Both the position numbers and the translations under genes were made by a program. Below the pieces are notes generated by a model that was not told where the DNA came from, did not search any database, and worked only from the letters and a program-made list of their open reading frames with translations. DNA of 64,000 bases from positions 6,382,428 to 6,446,427 of the forward strand of contig NC_090173.1 in assembly GCF_024679245.1 (NCBI RefSeq). Direction: 5' to 3'. Shown here one piece after another: positions 12,970 through 22,814 of the stretch; position 1 is the stretch's first letter, and each line of letters starts with the position of its first letter. This DNA comes from Pseudorasbora parva. Taxonomy: Eukaryota > Chordata > Actinopteri > Cypriniformes > Gobionidae.

Positions 12970-14030
12970 ATACGGAGCCCCGCACGTCACCTATAGGAGA
13001 AAAAAAAACAATCCATGCCAACGGTTTTGCAATCTGTTCCCTCAGTTTATAAACCGTGATCAGGAATTCTTAAACTGTTCCCTCGGTTTAACAAACCGTA
13101 GGCCTACCCAGGAATTTTCAGTCCGTGCGCTCAGATTTTGCTAACCGTATCCATACCCTCGGTTTTTAAATCCGTTCCCACAAATTCACAATCCGTGCGC
13201 AGTCTGCACACGCTTTCACAATCCTTAGGCCTAAGCATGGGTTTGTGAAAACAATAGGCAACTCACGGATTTGTACCCCGCCTCCAATCTTTGCGGCAGA
13301 TTCAACCAGGCCACCTGGTGCGATGCATAGGCTATTGTAAATAAATAATCTTTATTTATTGAATGAATTAAATTTATAAATTAATACTAAATAAACATTT
13401 CTAAAACTGTAAAAAATTAATTAATTATTAATTATTTTATGATAATTTGTTTTATGTGCACCCATTATAATCATAAATTTAAAAATAAGCCTAATTGATA
13501 AATAAATACATTTAAAAAAATAACAATAGGCTAAATAATAATAGTTGTTATTTATTTAAACATTCTACACAATGTCAAGCAGGTTTATTATAGGCAATAA
13601 TTAAGTGCTAAGATTATTACAATTAAACAAGATTTTGACAAACAAAATTCTTATTAAATCGTTGTATTCCAGAGAACCACTGCAGGTAATATAATTTGAT
13701 GAATAATACACAATAAAACAATAAGATTCGTTAACACCTGGGATTTTGCTGTTCTTAAATGAATCCGTAAGTAGCCAACAGTTTTTACAAACCCGTGTGT
13801 AGGGATTGTGAATTTGTGGGAACGGATTTAAAAACGAGGGTAGGCTATGGGTAGGCTACGGTTTGCACATCTGAGCGCACGGATTATAAATTCGTGGGTA
13901 CGGTTTGCTAAACCGATGGAACAGTTTAAGAGAATTTGTGATCACGGTTTATAAACTGAGAGAACGTATTGGAAAAAAAAAAGATTTTTTTTTCTTCTAT
14001 AGGTGACGTCCCGGACTCCGCAATATTTAC
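12970..14030. repeat. Foldback element with ~300-bp inverted arms in transposase intron 1
   Basis: 12970-13260 and 13770-14030 are inverted copies: CGTCACCTATAG near 12987 matches CTATAGGTGACG near 14000, and the similarity runs through many short units. Each arm is itself built from diverged ~30-bp units of the form AAACCGT...CCGTTCCCTCGGTTT. The centre (about 13320-13740) is AT-rich with no coding potential. It lies wholly inside the intron between exons 1 and 2. I cannot define a target duplication or superfamily. Confidence 0.65.
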
Positions 14031-14581
14031 ATGAATCCGAACATTTTCGTCAGAGCGGCTTTACGAACGATTTACACACAAATTATTTCTGCTGGTGTGA
14101 ATGAGGCCCAATGATCCTGCTTTTTACAGCCAAATAATAGATTACAAGATCCATATTGCTCACCCTTGAGGTTTATCCGAAAATTTTAAGACCTAATAGG
14201 TTCGATGTTTTCAGGGTGTAATTTGGGTGGGAAAGATTGTGTTACAAAAAAGGTAACGAGCAAACAGCTGAACTTTGTTTATTTTATTGGTATATTTTAA
14301 ATTGAATTTCAAAAATACAATTCAATAGCCATATGTTCTCAAGACATTTAGCGAACAATGTTTGTGAACATGGAATGATCCTCTTCTCCATCTCCAGGGC
14401 AAACTATTTATTTATTTATTTGTCGGTAGCCTTTATATTAACTTCGGATTTCATGTCGATGTTAAAAATAAAAATGACTTACCATAATGTCATTTTCAAT
14501 CCATCTGAACCTGGTTCTCCTTGGAATTCTTTCCGAATCATCTTCCAAGTATCTTTTGTAAGGTCCAGAACGCTTAGCCAT

Positions 14582-14798
14582 TATTTATGTTGCAAGCACC
14601 TGCATCAACAAAAATGCATCTCCGATTTAAAAAAATAATAATTTTGGAAGCGTCCACGGATATTTAGTCACGTGATCCGTTCGCGCACACCTGAATCTTA
14701 GCTCTTGCCTAATTAACACCAAGCTGTTGTCAGCAACAAACACCTCAAAGCAAAAAGAAAATAAAGATAAAACGTCTTTCGCTCACAGCAGTTAAACA
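14582..14798. promoter_or_regulatory. Divergent spacer between transposase and BEN-protein genes
   Basis: Only 217 bp separate the two start codons, which point away from each other, so both promoters must lie here or within the transcribed 5' ends. An E-box CACGTG sits at 14669-14674. I see no clear TATA box. Bidirectional control by transposon-encoded proteins would be natural but is inference. Confidence 0.45.
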
Positions 14799-17737
14799 AT
14801 GGCATTTGCAATTTATTATTTCAAGGATAAGAGTGTGGAAGTTGGTAAAATTGACTGGATGAGTATTGAAGACCAGAAATTTTTTTCCAAAATTATAACA
14901 CAATGTCCCACACTCGAGGAGGAAGATGGATGGATGAGCGTGAAGTGGGAAAAAGGCAGAAAAAAGAAAAATTGTCCAGCCCTTTTTCCTGCAAAGGTTT
15001 TAATGTTTGGTGGTAAGTTTAATTTAATCTTTTAATTAAGGTTTGCATCACTAATCTTGATGGATTAGACATAAGTAAACAAGCAAAACATATCACAGAC
15101 TGCAATGAACAGCTGAGAACCCAGTTTTTCACAATGTACACCCAACTTTTTTTGACAGACAACTACAGGGATCTCTGCCAGAAAAGGGAGCAATTCATAA
15201 AGGGTGAAGACATCTGGAAACAAACACTCAGGAGGAAGACAAAGCCAAACAGTTGGTTGATGGAGGATGTAGAAGAAGAGGAGAATGAACAGCCAAAAAA
15301 ACAGGTATTTACATGGATAAAACCAGTATGGAGATAATGTGGAGATTCTGCAGCATCTGTATGTGAATCTAGGACAAATACAAATGTCCATTGCTACAAT
15401 GAAGCAATATTACATTGCTTTATTGTAACACAAACATGCATTTCTGTAAAGCTGCTTTGGAATTATATTGTGAAAAGCACTATACAAATCAATTTGAATT
15501 GAATCCCATATTGAACGACTTCAAATTGTCATTTTGATAGCAAAAGTGTAAAAAGACATGTACCCCAAAAGAGGCAGCTGACCAAATGATTGAAAACCTG
15601 AAAAAGGACCTTATGGCAAAGCAAACTTCTTTACAGGTAAATTATTTTAAGATTTGGAAATTTTAGGGAAACCCTTAAGAGTTAAACGTTGAAGTTAAAT
15701 AAGTCATTTTGAGTTTAAGTAATTTTTAATGTAATAAAAATAATTGTAATTTTTAACTTTTATGTGACTTGCTGCATTACATCTTGTTTTACACAGTCAT
15801 TTTTTCTTTTTCTTTTCTTTTCTTTTCTTTTCTTTTTGCTCTTTGTGTTCCAGTCAACTATTGAAAATGAGTCATCATCAGATGAGGACATACTTGCCAG
15901 GAACTGGAGTAAGGTACAACAGCAAATGAAGGAACTTAAAAGAGAAAACAAGAGGCTAAAAGAAGACAACTTTAAACAGATACTTGATGCCATGAGAGGT
16001 AATATGAATTCAAAAAATAATAATAATCTGCCCTTTGAACACAAACACACAACTTGATTTTGCAAATGTGTGTTTACATTTTGTGCTCTACAGTAATGGC
16101 TAACAGAGCAAAACTACAGAAAGTTGAGCTTACTTTACTAAACTTAATGAAAATGCAAATTTTCATTTTCTAAATAATTAAAAAGTAGTTGTGTATAGGG
16201 TTTAACTCAAATTAAACCATTTTAATATTATACAAAGCACAAATAAGTGTGTTGAATGGCAACAATTTAATCAGTCAATGAGTATTTATTTGGAATAATA
16301 TTTAATTGGTTTAAAAAAAAAAACATTTTGTTGTGAGTAGTAATTTATTTAGGGGATTTGTGTCAACATGCAGTTATAAGGCCTTTTCCTTATAATCATT
16401 TATATACCCATTCTTTTAACAGAGCTTCCCACGGTAGTGACGCAGTTGAAAGAAGTGATTGGACAAATAACAGTTCAGACTGCACCTCATGCATCCACCT
16501 CTGCAACAGCTTCAACATCAGTAGACTCTGCATCTGTTTCTCCTCAAGTGTTGTCTGATGATATGGTAACTACCGTACATGCATATAAGTGTTACGGTCC
16601 ATGTGGGAAAGTGATTATACAATGTCCCAGTAAATCAACTTGTCAGTATATAAACATTACCTGAAAAATCTGCATATTCAGTTGCATGGTGAATGTGCGT
16701 GATAAGTGATTATTATGAATATTGCCTGACCACAGGAAATAGAGGAAGCATTCCCATATTTCCCAATGAAATGTTCAATGCTGTGGAAAAGGAGTGTGGA
16801 CAGGATTTAGACAGGATCTTACATTGCACAGGAGCATTCCGCACCCAGTTCATTTTATTGGGAAATGTCTCTCATATTTCCTATTTGGTTGGGGAATATT
16901 AACTTTGTTTTTTGCATTAATGCACAGATTATGAATAGATATATATCCCAGGGAATGTGTTTCATTATCATCTCATTAGATTAGTGTCTAACAACAATGT
17001 ATAACCACTTGCAAACTGACAATTATTTTTCAGGTGTTTCTCATGCCAGGATGTAATGTCAAGGTCCCCAAGCGAAAGCTTAACTCTCTGCGGATGGCAA
17101 ATCCGTCAGTATACATTGGGGACCTTGCCGTACTTGTCTATGGAAGGGAAACCCTGTCTCATTCCAGCTTGACAGGAAGACAGTCAGGGGCACACAAAGA
17201 TGTGGAATCAAAGCCACAGCTTGATAGCACAAAACTTGATGCTATATTTGGTGAGTGTATTTAATTTAAGGGAAATTTCATTTTAAAAGAAAATAAATTC
17301 CTATACATTTTTCATACATTTCTACTTTTCAAAATGATGTTCGACGTTGGAGGTGACATTGATTGTGTTAAATTACTGTCACCTCCAACATGGAACATTC
17401 AAAACGTTTCGTGAAAAAAATTTATATGTGTAAAGTTAGACATTTAAAGGGAAATTTCAGCTGTCTGTTGGTAAATATAGAAAATATTGCATTAGTTTTC
17501 ACAAAATTGAATTGCATATCACTACATGCTACTTTGACTGTTTTGTTTTAATTCTGGATGATGAATTTTGGGTGACAGAAAAAAAGTTATTGTGTGTGTG
17601 TGTGTGTGTTTTAACTCACAGACCATGCTCTGTCAAAGTTCCCTGACATCACCATGCAAGATGTGAGACGCATCATAAGAAAAAAATGCAACAACGAAAG
17701 CTACATCAAGCAAGCTACTGCAAAGAAGGCCATCTGA
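14799..17737 (+). CDS. Transposon-borne coiled-coil/BEN-domain protein, seven exons
   Basis: Exons 14799-15012, 15159-15304, 15541-15636, 15854-15998, 16423-16565, 17034-17250 and 17622-17737 all have GT donors and AG acceptors. They join into one 1077-nt frame (358 residues) ending in TGA, with AATAAA near 17862. Residues 1-71 have no family I can name. Exon 2 ends acidic (EDVEEEEN), exon 4 (about 153-200) is Ser/Asp then a charged coiled coil (MKELKRENKRLKEDN), and exon 5 is Ser/Thr-rich. Exons 6-7 (249-358) form a BEN-like domain: KVPKRKLNSLRMANPSVYIG, LAVLVYGRETL, LTGR, and a C-terminal helix VRRIIRKKC. BEN domains bind DNA and recruit chromatin factors. It carries no premature stop, unlike its transposase neighbour. 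The short open frame at 16693-16902 is left in intron 5 because including it breaks the frame. Confidence 0.8.
15430..15507 (+). repeat. LINE/SINE-type 3' tail fragment in BEN-gene intron 2
   Basis: The segment TGTAAAGCTGCTTTGGAA followed by AGCACTATACAAATCAA and a TTGAAT-rich end resembles the conserved 3' tails of fish non-LTR elements. It is only about 75 bp and carries no coding sequence. Confidence 0.5.
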
Positions 17738-18106
17738 ATGGAGCATTTTGTTGTTATATATTTGAACAATTATTGTTTGGATTTGTGGTTTCTTTAGGAA
17801 CTGATCTCTTGTATGACCCTACCTTAAACATTGTGTTTACTGTTTTGTTTTGAACTGGACAATAAATGTGAGTGTCGTTGTTATTTTAAGTTTATGTGGA
17901 ATCCTATACAATAGATTTGTTTGAAATTATTGATTTTATAAAGATAACATGTTCATAATTCTGAGTATGTGAATTTTTGTGTAGTCCTCTGATAATGTAC
18001 ATAAGAATTTACTTATAATTTAAAGTGCAATTAAAGGTATATTTAAAGTATAATAATTAATACCTTAATAGGAACATAATAGTGTACTTAAAGTGCAAAA
18101 CTTTAT

Positions 18107-18590
18107 GAAACTACTGAACTAGTAGTTTACTGAGAGTACACTAAAAGAGCAAAAATAATATATCATTAGTAAACTACAAGTATGACGTTGAGCTCAATTA
18201 AAGTAAACTTGCAGTATGAAACTACTGAACTAGTAGTTTACTGAGAGTACACTAAAAGAGCAAAAATAATATATCATTAGTAAACTACAAGTATGACGTT
18301 GAGTTCACTTAAAGTAAACTTGCAGTATAAAACTACTGAACTAGTAGTTTACTGAGAGTACACTAAAAGAGCAAAAATAATATATCATTAGTAAACTACA
18401 AGTATGACGTTGAGCTCAATTAAAGTAAACTTGCAGTATGAAACTACTGAACTAGTAGTTTACTGAGAGTACACTAAAAGAGCAAAAATAATATATAATA
18501 AGTAAACTACAAGTATGACGTTGAGCTCAATTAAAGTAAACTTGCAGTATGAAACTACTGAACTAGTAGTTTACTGAGAGTATATGTCAA
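18107..18590. repeat. 111-bp subterminal tandem repeats of the CACTA-like element
   Basis: Units start at 18107, 18218, 18329, 18440 and 18551, an exact 111-bp spacing, with only a few substitutions between copies. Each contains ACTGAACTAGTAGTTTACT, around a CTAGTAG core that can pair with nearby TAGTAAACTAC. Such arrays near CACTA ends are typical transposase-binding zones. That role is inferred here. Confidence 0.85.
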
Positions 18591-18907
18591 AGTGAACTTT
18601 CATAAACTAAAACATTGCTACAAGTATTACATAGTAAATTACTAGTATACTCATAAGTTCACTTGCAGTACAAATGAGAAACAAAATTATGAACTAGTTG
18701 TGCACTTAACGTTTACTACTGTTATACTTATAGTACACTTAAACATATACTTTTATATACTTCAAGTGGGCCAATTTAGTCCCAAGCGGTATTAAAATAG
18801 TACACTTACAAGTTTACTACTAGTAAATATTGACATAAGTATACTTACTACATAAAGTTTACTTATAAATATACTTGAACATTACTTAAGTATACTTCAT
18901 AAAATTC

Positions 18908-18936
18908 ACTTGAAGTATACTTTTTTTCCGTAAGGG
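18908..18936 (-). repeat. Right terminal inverted repeat of the CACTA-like element
   Basis: Ends ...ACTTTTTTTCCGTAAGGG, the reverse complement of the left end apart from a few mismatches, and is followed by GA (18937-18938), the second copy of the target duplication. Confidence 0.75.
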
Positions 18937-19320
18937 GAATCTCTTCTCCCTGGCCCGACTCTTGGTCCATCGCTCTTGGGGGTCCTTCTTCGCTTTCGAG
19001 AGCATGCCATCGTGATAAGTGGGGACATAAAAGCAATGTTTCACCAGGTATGCCTTCTGCCTGAGGATAAGTCCCTTCTTCGATTTGTGTGGCGAAACCT
19101 CTGTCGTGATGCGCCTCCTGTGGTTTATGAGTGGCAGGTTCTGCCTTTTGGTACCACATGTTCTCCTTTTTGTGCCACATTTGCCCTCCAAAAACACGTG
19201 CATGATCACAGTAACGAGGGAGAAGTCGTCAGGAATTCAGTAGACAGGTGTTTCTATGTGGACAACTGTCTACAGAGTTTACCATCGAAAGCTGAAGCCC
19301 AAGAATTACTTATAAAATGT
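18937..19320 (+). pseudogene. BEL/Pao pol continuation: reverse transcriptase core
   Basis: Continues the gag-pol of 3606-6081 in frame after the transposon. Visible: REHAIVISGDIKAMFHQV (the first catalytic Asp region of BEL reverse transcriptases), WQVLPFGTTCSPF, and FYVDNCLQS, which carries the YVDN form of the active-site box. Similarity stops near 19315 in LLIKC, then unrelated sequence and a stop follow. The last domains of pol are missing. Confidence 0.85.
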
Positions 19321-19388
19321 ATCATTACCAATTATTCAGTTATTTGTATTTACTGAATACTGAATTGTGTAAAACATTAAAAATATTA

Positions 19389-19715
19389 CACTGAAAAAAA
19401 GCTCTTCTTAGTATTTTTGTCTTGTTTAGTCTAAATATCTAAAAAGACTTAAATGAAGATGCATTTAGATACGTAAAATGGCATGGTATTTTCCCTTGTT
19501 TTGTTTTGTTGAAAATAAAATAAAAATTTAGCGAGTTTTTGTTTAAAACAAGCAAAATGATCTGCCAATGGGATGAGAAATAATCTTGTTTCTGACTGAA
19601 TTCTTGTTTCTGTCCCAAACTTCTGTCTTTCTTGTTTCTTAACCCATTATCAGATAAAAACTCACTTCATTTTGATTCCCCCCCCCCATCCTAAATAAGA
19701 GCATTTTTTGCAGTG
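19389..19715. mobile_element. 327-bp CACTG...CAGTG MITE
   Basis: Ends CACTGAAAAAAAGCTCTT and AAGAGCATTTTTTGCAGTG are imperfect inverted repeats. The internal sequence is non-coding, with repeated CTTGTTT words. The CACTG end and layout match non-autonomous EnSpm/CACTA-type elements common in fish. Flanking target duplication is unclear (TA on both sides). From 19472 onward the same sequence recurs at 50054. Confidence 0.65.
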
Positions 19716-20549
19716 TAGTCAAATATTTTGCTCATTTAATGGGGCAACAAAGATATGATGGATATGAGAGAACAAGATAGACTTTTAATAATCTTTCAGT
19801 GCACAAAAGAAACCATAATATGAAATGCTTCAAAAAAAAAAAAAAAAAAACAAAGCACTCAAGCTCATCTGCAGGGAGAAATGTGTTGCAGTAATAAGAT
19901 ATGCAGCAAGAAGAAACAGTGGTTCACGTTTGCACGCATACTGCTGTTTTGGTGCGCAGTGTTCCTATTTACTGTTTAGTGAAGGCAATCCACTGTTTGA
20001 ATCCCTGAGAATGTCAGACTCGAAGTTTTCGTAGTTTTCTGCTGATTTCTGGGATGTTTTCATCCACTTGTGTCTCTTCCACCTCCCGTCTCACAGTCTT
20101 GCGTTTCAGCTCATAAAAACGCACCGACTCTTTATAATATCTGTCCTTCTCTCTCAGTTTCTCCTGCAGCTCTTTAATTCTCTGGTCTTTTGTCTGCCCA
20201 GATTCCTTCAGTTGTCTAATGTTCTTCTCCAGTCTGGTCTTTTCTTTAGCAAATGTGTCTATTAATTCCTGTATCATCTGACCGTATTCCTTTCTAAGCT
20301 CTTCCTCTCTCTTCTTCAGCATTTCTTCCACATGCTCAAACATGTCACTGGTGTAATGCTTATCTCCATTCTCAGGCAACATGTCATCAACCTTATCCAG
20401 GAACTCTAAAACCTGTTCGCGGTCACAAATTTGTGTGTTGTTGAACACATGATACCGTCCGCCACATGATTTTATAAGGTGTTTTAAATCAGGTCCAGCT
20501 TCCTTCAGTGTTTGTTCAATGCTGTCTGTCAGTTCATCACCGTGAGTGA
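19472..20549 (-). repeat. Duplicated block, copy A (MITE 3' part plus GIMAP 3' exon)
   Basis: Nearly base-for-base the same as 50054-51138. I count three substitutions by eye (near 19512, 20376 and 20405) plus length changes in A and C runs. The block spans the right part of the CACTG MITE, the GIMAP 3' flank and the last ~180 codons of the GIMAP exon. The match stops sharply at 20549, where the minisatellite begins. Confidence 0.85.
20014..20549 (-). pseudogene. GIMAP-family GTPase, truncated copy lacking the GTP-binding half
   Basis: Carries the C-terminal part of the AIG1-type GTPase seen whole at 50603-51513: THGDELTDSIEQ (the G4 region), CGGRYHVFNN, then the long coiled coil (EEMLKKREEELRKEYGQ, LRKLRV at the end). 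G1, G2 and G3 are missing because the exon runs straight into the 39/24-bp minisatellite at 20550. One visible residue change against the intact gene is Pro for Arg in MLPENG/MLRENG. Without the P-loop it cannot be a working GTPase. It could be a true broken duplicate or an assembly artefact next to a repeat. Confidence 0.85.
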
Positions 20550-22760
20550 GCCACACGGCCTGTTAGACCACAGAGACAAGGCCGCAGGGCCACACGGAGA
20601 CAAGGCTGCAGGGCCACACGGCCTGTTAGACCACAGAGACAAGGCCGCAGGGCCACACGGAGACAAGGCTGCAGGGCCACACGGCCTGTTAGACCACAGA
20701 GACAAGGCCGCAGGGCCACACGGCCTGTTAGACCACAGAGACAAGGCCGCAGGGCCACACGGAGACAAGGCTGCAGGGCCACACGGCCTGTTAGACCACA
20801 GAGACAAGGCCGCAGGGCCACACGGCCTGTTAGACCACAGAGACAAGGCCGCAGGGCCACACTGAGACAAGGCCGCAGGGCCACACGGTCTGCTAGACCA
20901 CAGAGACAAGGCCGCAGGGCCACACGGTCTGCTGGACCACAGAGACAAGGCCGCAGGGCCACACGGTCTGCTAGACCACAGAGACAAGGCCGCAGGGCCA
21001 CACGGTCTGCTGGAGCACAGAGACAAGGCCGCAGGGCCACATGGCCTGTTAGACCACAGAGACGAGGCCGCAGGGCCGCACGGAGACAAGGCCGCAGGGC
21101 CACACGGAGACAAGGCCGCAGGGCCACACGGTCTGCTAGACCACAGAGACAAGGCCGCAGGGCCACACGGTCTGCTGGACCACAGAGACAAGGCCGCAGG
21201 GCCACATGGCCTGTTAGACCACAGAGACGAGGCCGCAGGGCCACACGGAGACAAGGCCGCAGGGCCACACGGTCTGCTAGACCACAGAGACAAGGCCACA
21301 CGGTCTGCTGGACCACAGAGACAAGGCCGCAGGGCCACACGGTCTGCTAGACCGCAGAGACAAGGCCGCAGGGCCACACGCTCTGCTGGACCACAGAGAC
21401 AAGGCCGCAGGGCCACACGGAGACAAGGCCGCAGGGCCACACAGTCTGCTGGACCACAGAGACAAGGCCGCAGGGCCACACGGAGACAAGGCCGCAGGGC
21501 CACACGGAGACAAGGCCGCAGGGCCACACGGAGACAAGGCCGCAGGGCCACAAGGCCTGTTAGACCACAGAGACAAGGCCGCAGAGCCACATGGTCTGCT
21601 AGACCACAGAGACAAGGCCGCAGGGCCACACGGTCTGCTAGACCACAGAGACAAGGCCGCAGGGCCACACGGAGACAAGGCCGCAGGGCCACACAGTCTG
21701 CTAGACCACAGAGACAAGGCCGCAGGGCCACACGGTCTGCTGGACCACAGAGACGAGGCCGCAGGGCCACACGGAGACAAGGCCGCAGGGCCACACGGTC
21801 TGCTAGACCACAGAGACAAGGCCGCAGGGCCACACGGTCTGCTGGACCACAGAGACAAGGCCGCAGGGCCACACGGTCTGCTAGACCACAGAGACAAGGC
21901 CGCAGGGCCACACGGTCTGCTGGACCACAGAGACAAGGCCGCAGGGCCACACGGTCTGCTGGACCACAGAGACAAGGCCGCAGGGCCACAAGGAGACAAG
22001 GCCGCAGGGCCACACGGCCTATTAGACCACAGAGACAAGGCCGCAGGGCCACCATGTCTGCTAGACCACAGAGACAAGGCCGCAGGGCCACACGGTCTGC
22101 TAGACCACAGAGACAAGGCCGCAGGGCCACACGGTCTGCTGGACCACAGAGACAAGGCCGCAGGGCCACATGGCCTGTTAGACCACAGAGACGAGGCCGC
22201 AGGGCCACACGGAGACAAGGCCGCAGGGCCACACGGTCTGCTAGACCACAGAGACAAGGCCGCAGGGCCACACGGTCTGCTGGACCACAGAGACAAGGCC
22301 GCAGGGCCACACGGTCTGCTAGACCACAGAGACAAGGCCGCAGGGCCACACGGTCTGCTGGACCACAGAGACAAGGCCGCAGGGCCACACGGTCTGCTGG
22401 ACCACAGAGACAAGGCCGCAGGGCCACACGGTCTGCTGGACCACAGAGACAAGGCCGCAGGGCCACACGGAGACAAGGCCGCAGGGCCACACGGTCTGCT
22501 GGACCACAGAGACAAGGCCGCAGGGCCACACGGCCTGTTAGACCACAGAGACAAGGCCGCAGGGCCACACGGAGACAAGGCCGCAGGGCCACACGGTCTG
22601 CTAGACCACAGAGACAAGGCCGCAGGGCCACACGGTCTGCTGGACCACAGAGACAAGGCCGCAGGGCCACATGGCCTGTTAGACCACAGAGACGAGGTCG
22701 CAGGGCCACACAGAGACAAGGCCGCAGGGCCACACGGAGACAAGGCCGCAGGGCCACACG
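20550..22760. repeat. Minisatellite of 39-bp and 24-bp units
   Basis: About 2.2 kb of head-to-tail units. The long unit is GCCACACGGTCTGCTGGACC plus ACAGAGACAAGGCCGCAGG (39 bp); the short unit lacks the central 15 bp (24 bp). Variation is mainly GGTCTGCTGGACC, GGTCTGCTAGACC, GGCCTGTTAGACC and a few CAA/CGA changes. Because 39, 24 and 15 are all multiples of three, long open frames run through it on several frames. These are not genes. Confidence 0.95.
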
Positions 22761-22814
22761 AGACGAGTTTTGTTTTGTTTTTGTTTTTTTTTAATTTACA
22801 ATAACACCACCACC

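Larger units (their letters stand above)
7558..14581 (-). pseudogene. CACTA/EnSpm-like (Tnp2-type) DDE transposase, spliced, interrupted
   Basis: A minus-strand model with consensus splice sites, all in phase 0: exon 1 14581-14483 (ATG, MAKRSGPYKRYLEDD), exon 2 12355-12218 and exon 3 12106-11987 (acidic, Ser-rich), exon 4 from 11548 to 9895. The coding then resumes at 8114-7558 after a nested TTAA-type element. Exon 4 has a Cys cluster (CESC...CPSQC..C, about residue 200), WNCDGAPVF (candidate first catalytic Asp, about 295), CSSDSMARP (candidate second Asp, about 381), YGCDFCYHKG, and a FNIHLLTH...WGPLW segment that fits the third acidic region. Predicted length is about 850 residues. Besides the insertion (in-frame stop at 9785), the C-terminal part needs a frame change near 8090. 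It shares a 217-bp divergent spacer with the BEN gene. Confidence 0.75.
6082..18936. mobile_element. 12.9 kb CACTA/EnSpm-like DNA transposon encoding a transposase and a BEN-domain protein
   Basis: Seen: imperfect terminal inverted repeats CCCTTACG(G)AAAAA... at both ends (6082-6110 and 18908-18936), flanked by GA on each side (6080-6081 and 18937-18938). Removing the element and one GA restores the BEL pol frame, which is strong evidence for the edges. Both subterminal zones are full of AAGTATACTT-like words, and the right one carries a 111-bp tandem array. It carries two divergent spliced genes: the transposase (minus, 14581 to 7558) and the BEN gene (plus, 14799-17737). The superfamily call rests on the Tnp2/CACTA-like transposase and the 2-bp duplication; the ends are not CACTA. 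Later insertions sit at 6617, 8115 and about 12970. Confidence 0.75.
3154..19320 (+). mobile_element. BEL/Pao LTR retrotransposon, 3' truncated and split by a 12.9 kb transposon
   Basis: The element comprises an LTR (about 3154-3563), a primer binding site (3568-3584), gag and the start of pol (3606-6081), then an insertion (6082-18936), then more reverse transcriptase (18937-19320). RNase H, integrase and the 3' LTR are absent, because similarity ends near 19320. Gag-pol has a frame break near 3980-4004. The pol frame is maintained across the large insertion once a 2-bp duplication is counted, which shows the two halves are one copy. BEL elements replicate by reverse transcription of an LTR-to-LTR transcript; this copy cannot. 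Confidence 0.85.

Noticed and set aside
16693..16902. Possible extra BEN-gene exon with residues IPIFPNEMFNAVEKE
   Set aside because: Including it breaks the reading frame: the acceptor gives a stop in the needed phase. Direct splicing of 16565 to 17034 preserves the frame. An alternative or dead exon cannot be excluded.
18863..19209. Minus-strand frames of ~105 codons
   Set aside because: They are antisense to the BEL reverse transcriptase segment, which has clear motifs on the plus strand.
20529..22757. 742-codon and 488-codon open frames rich in Leu/Cys/Arg/Pro
   Set aside because: They are translations of the 39/24-bp minisatellite. Unit lengths divisible by three keep several frames open, and there is no domain or composition of a real protein.
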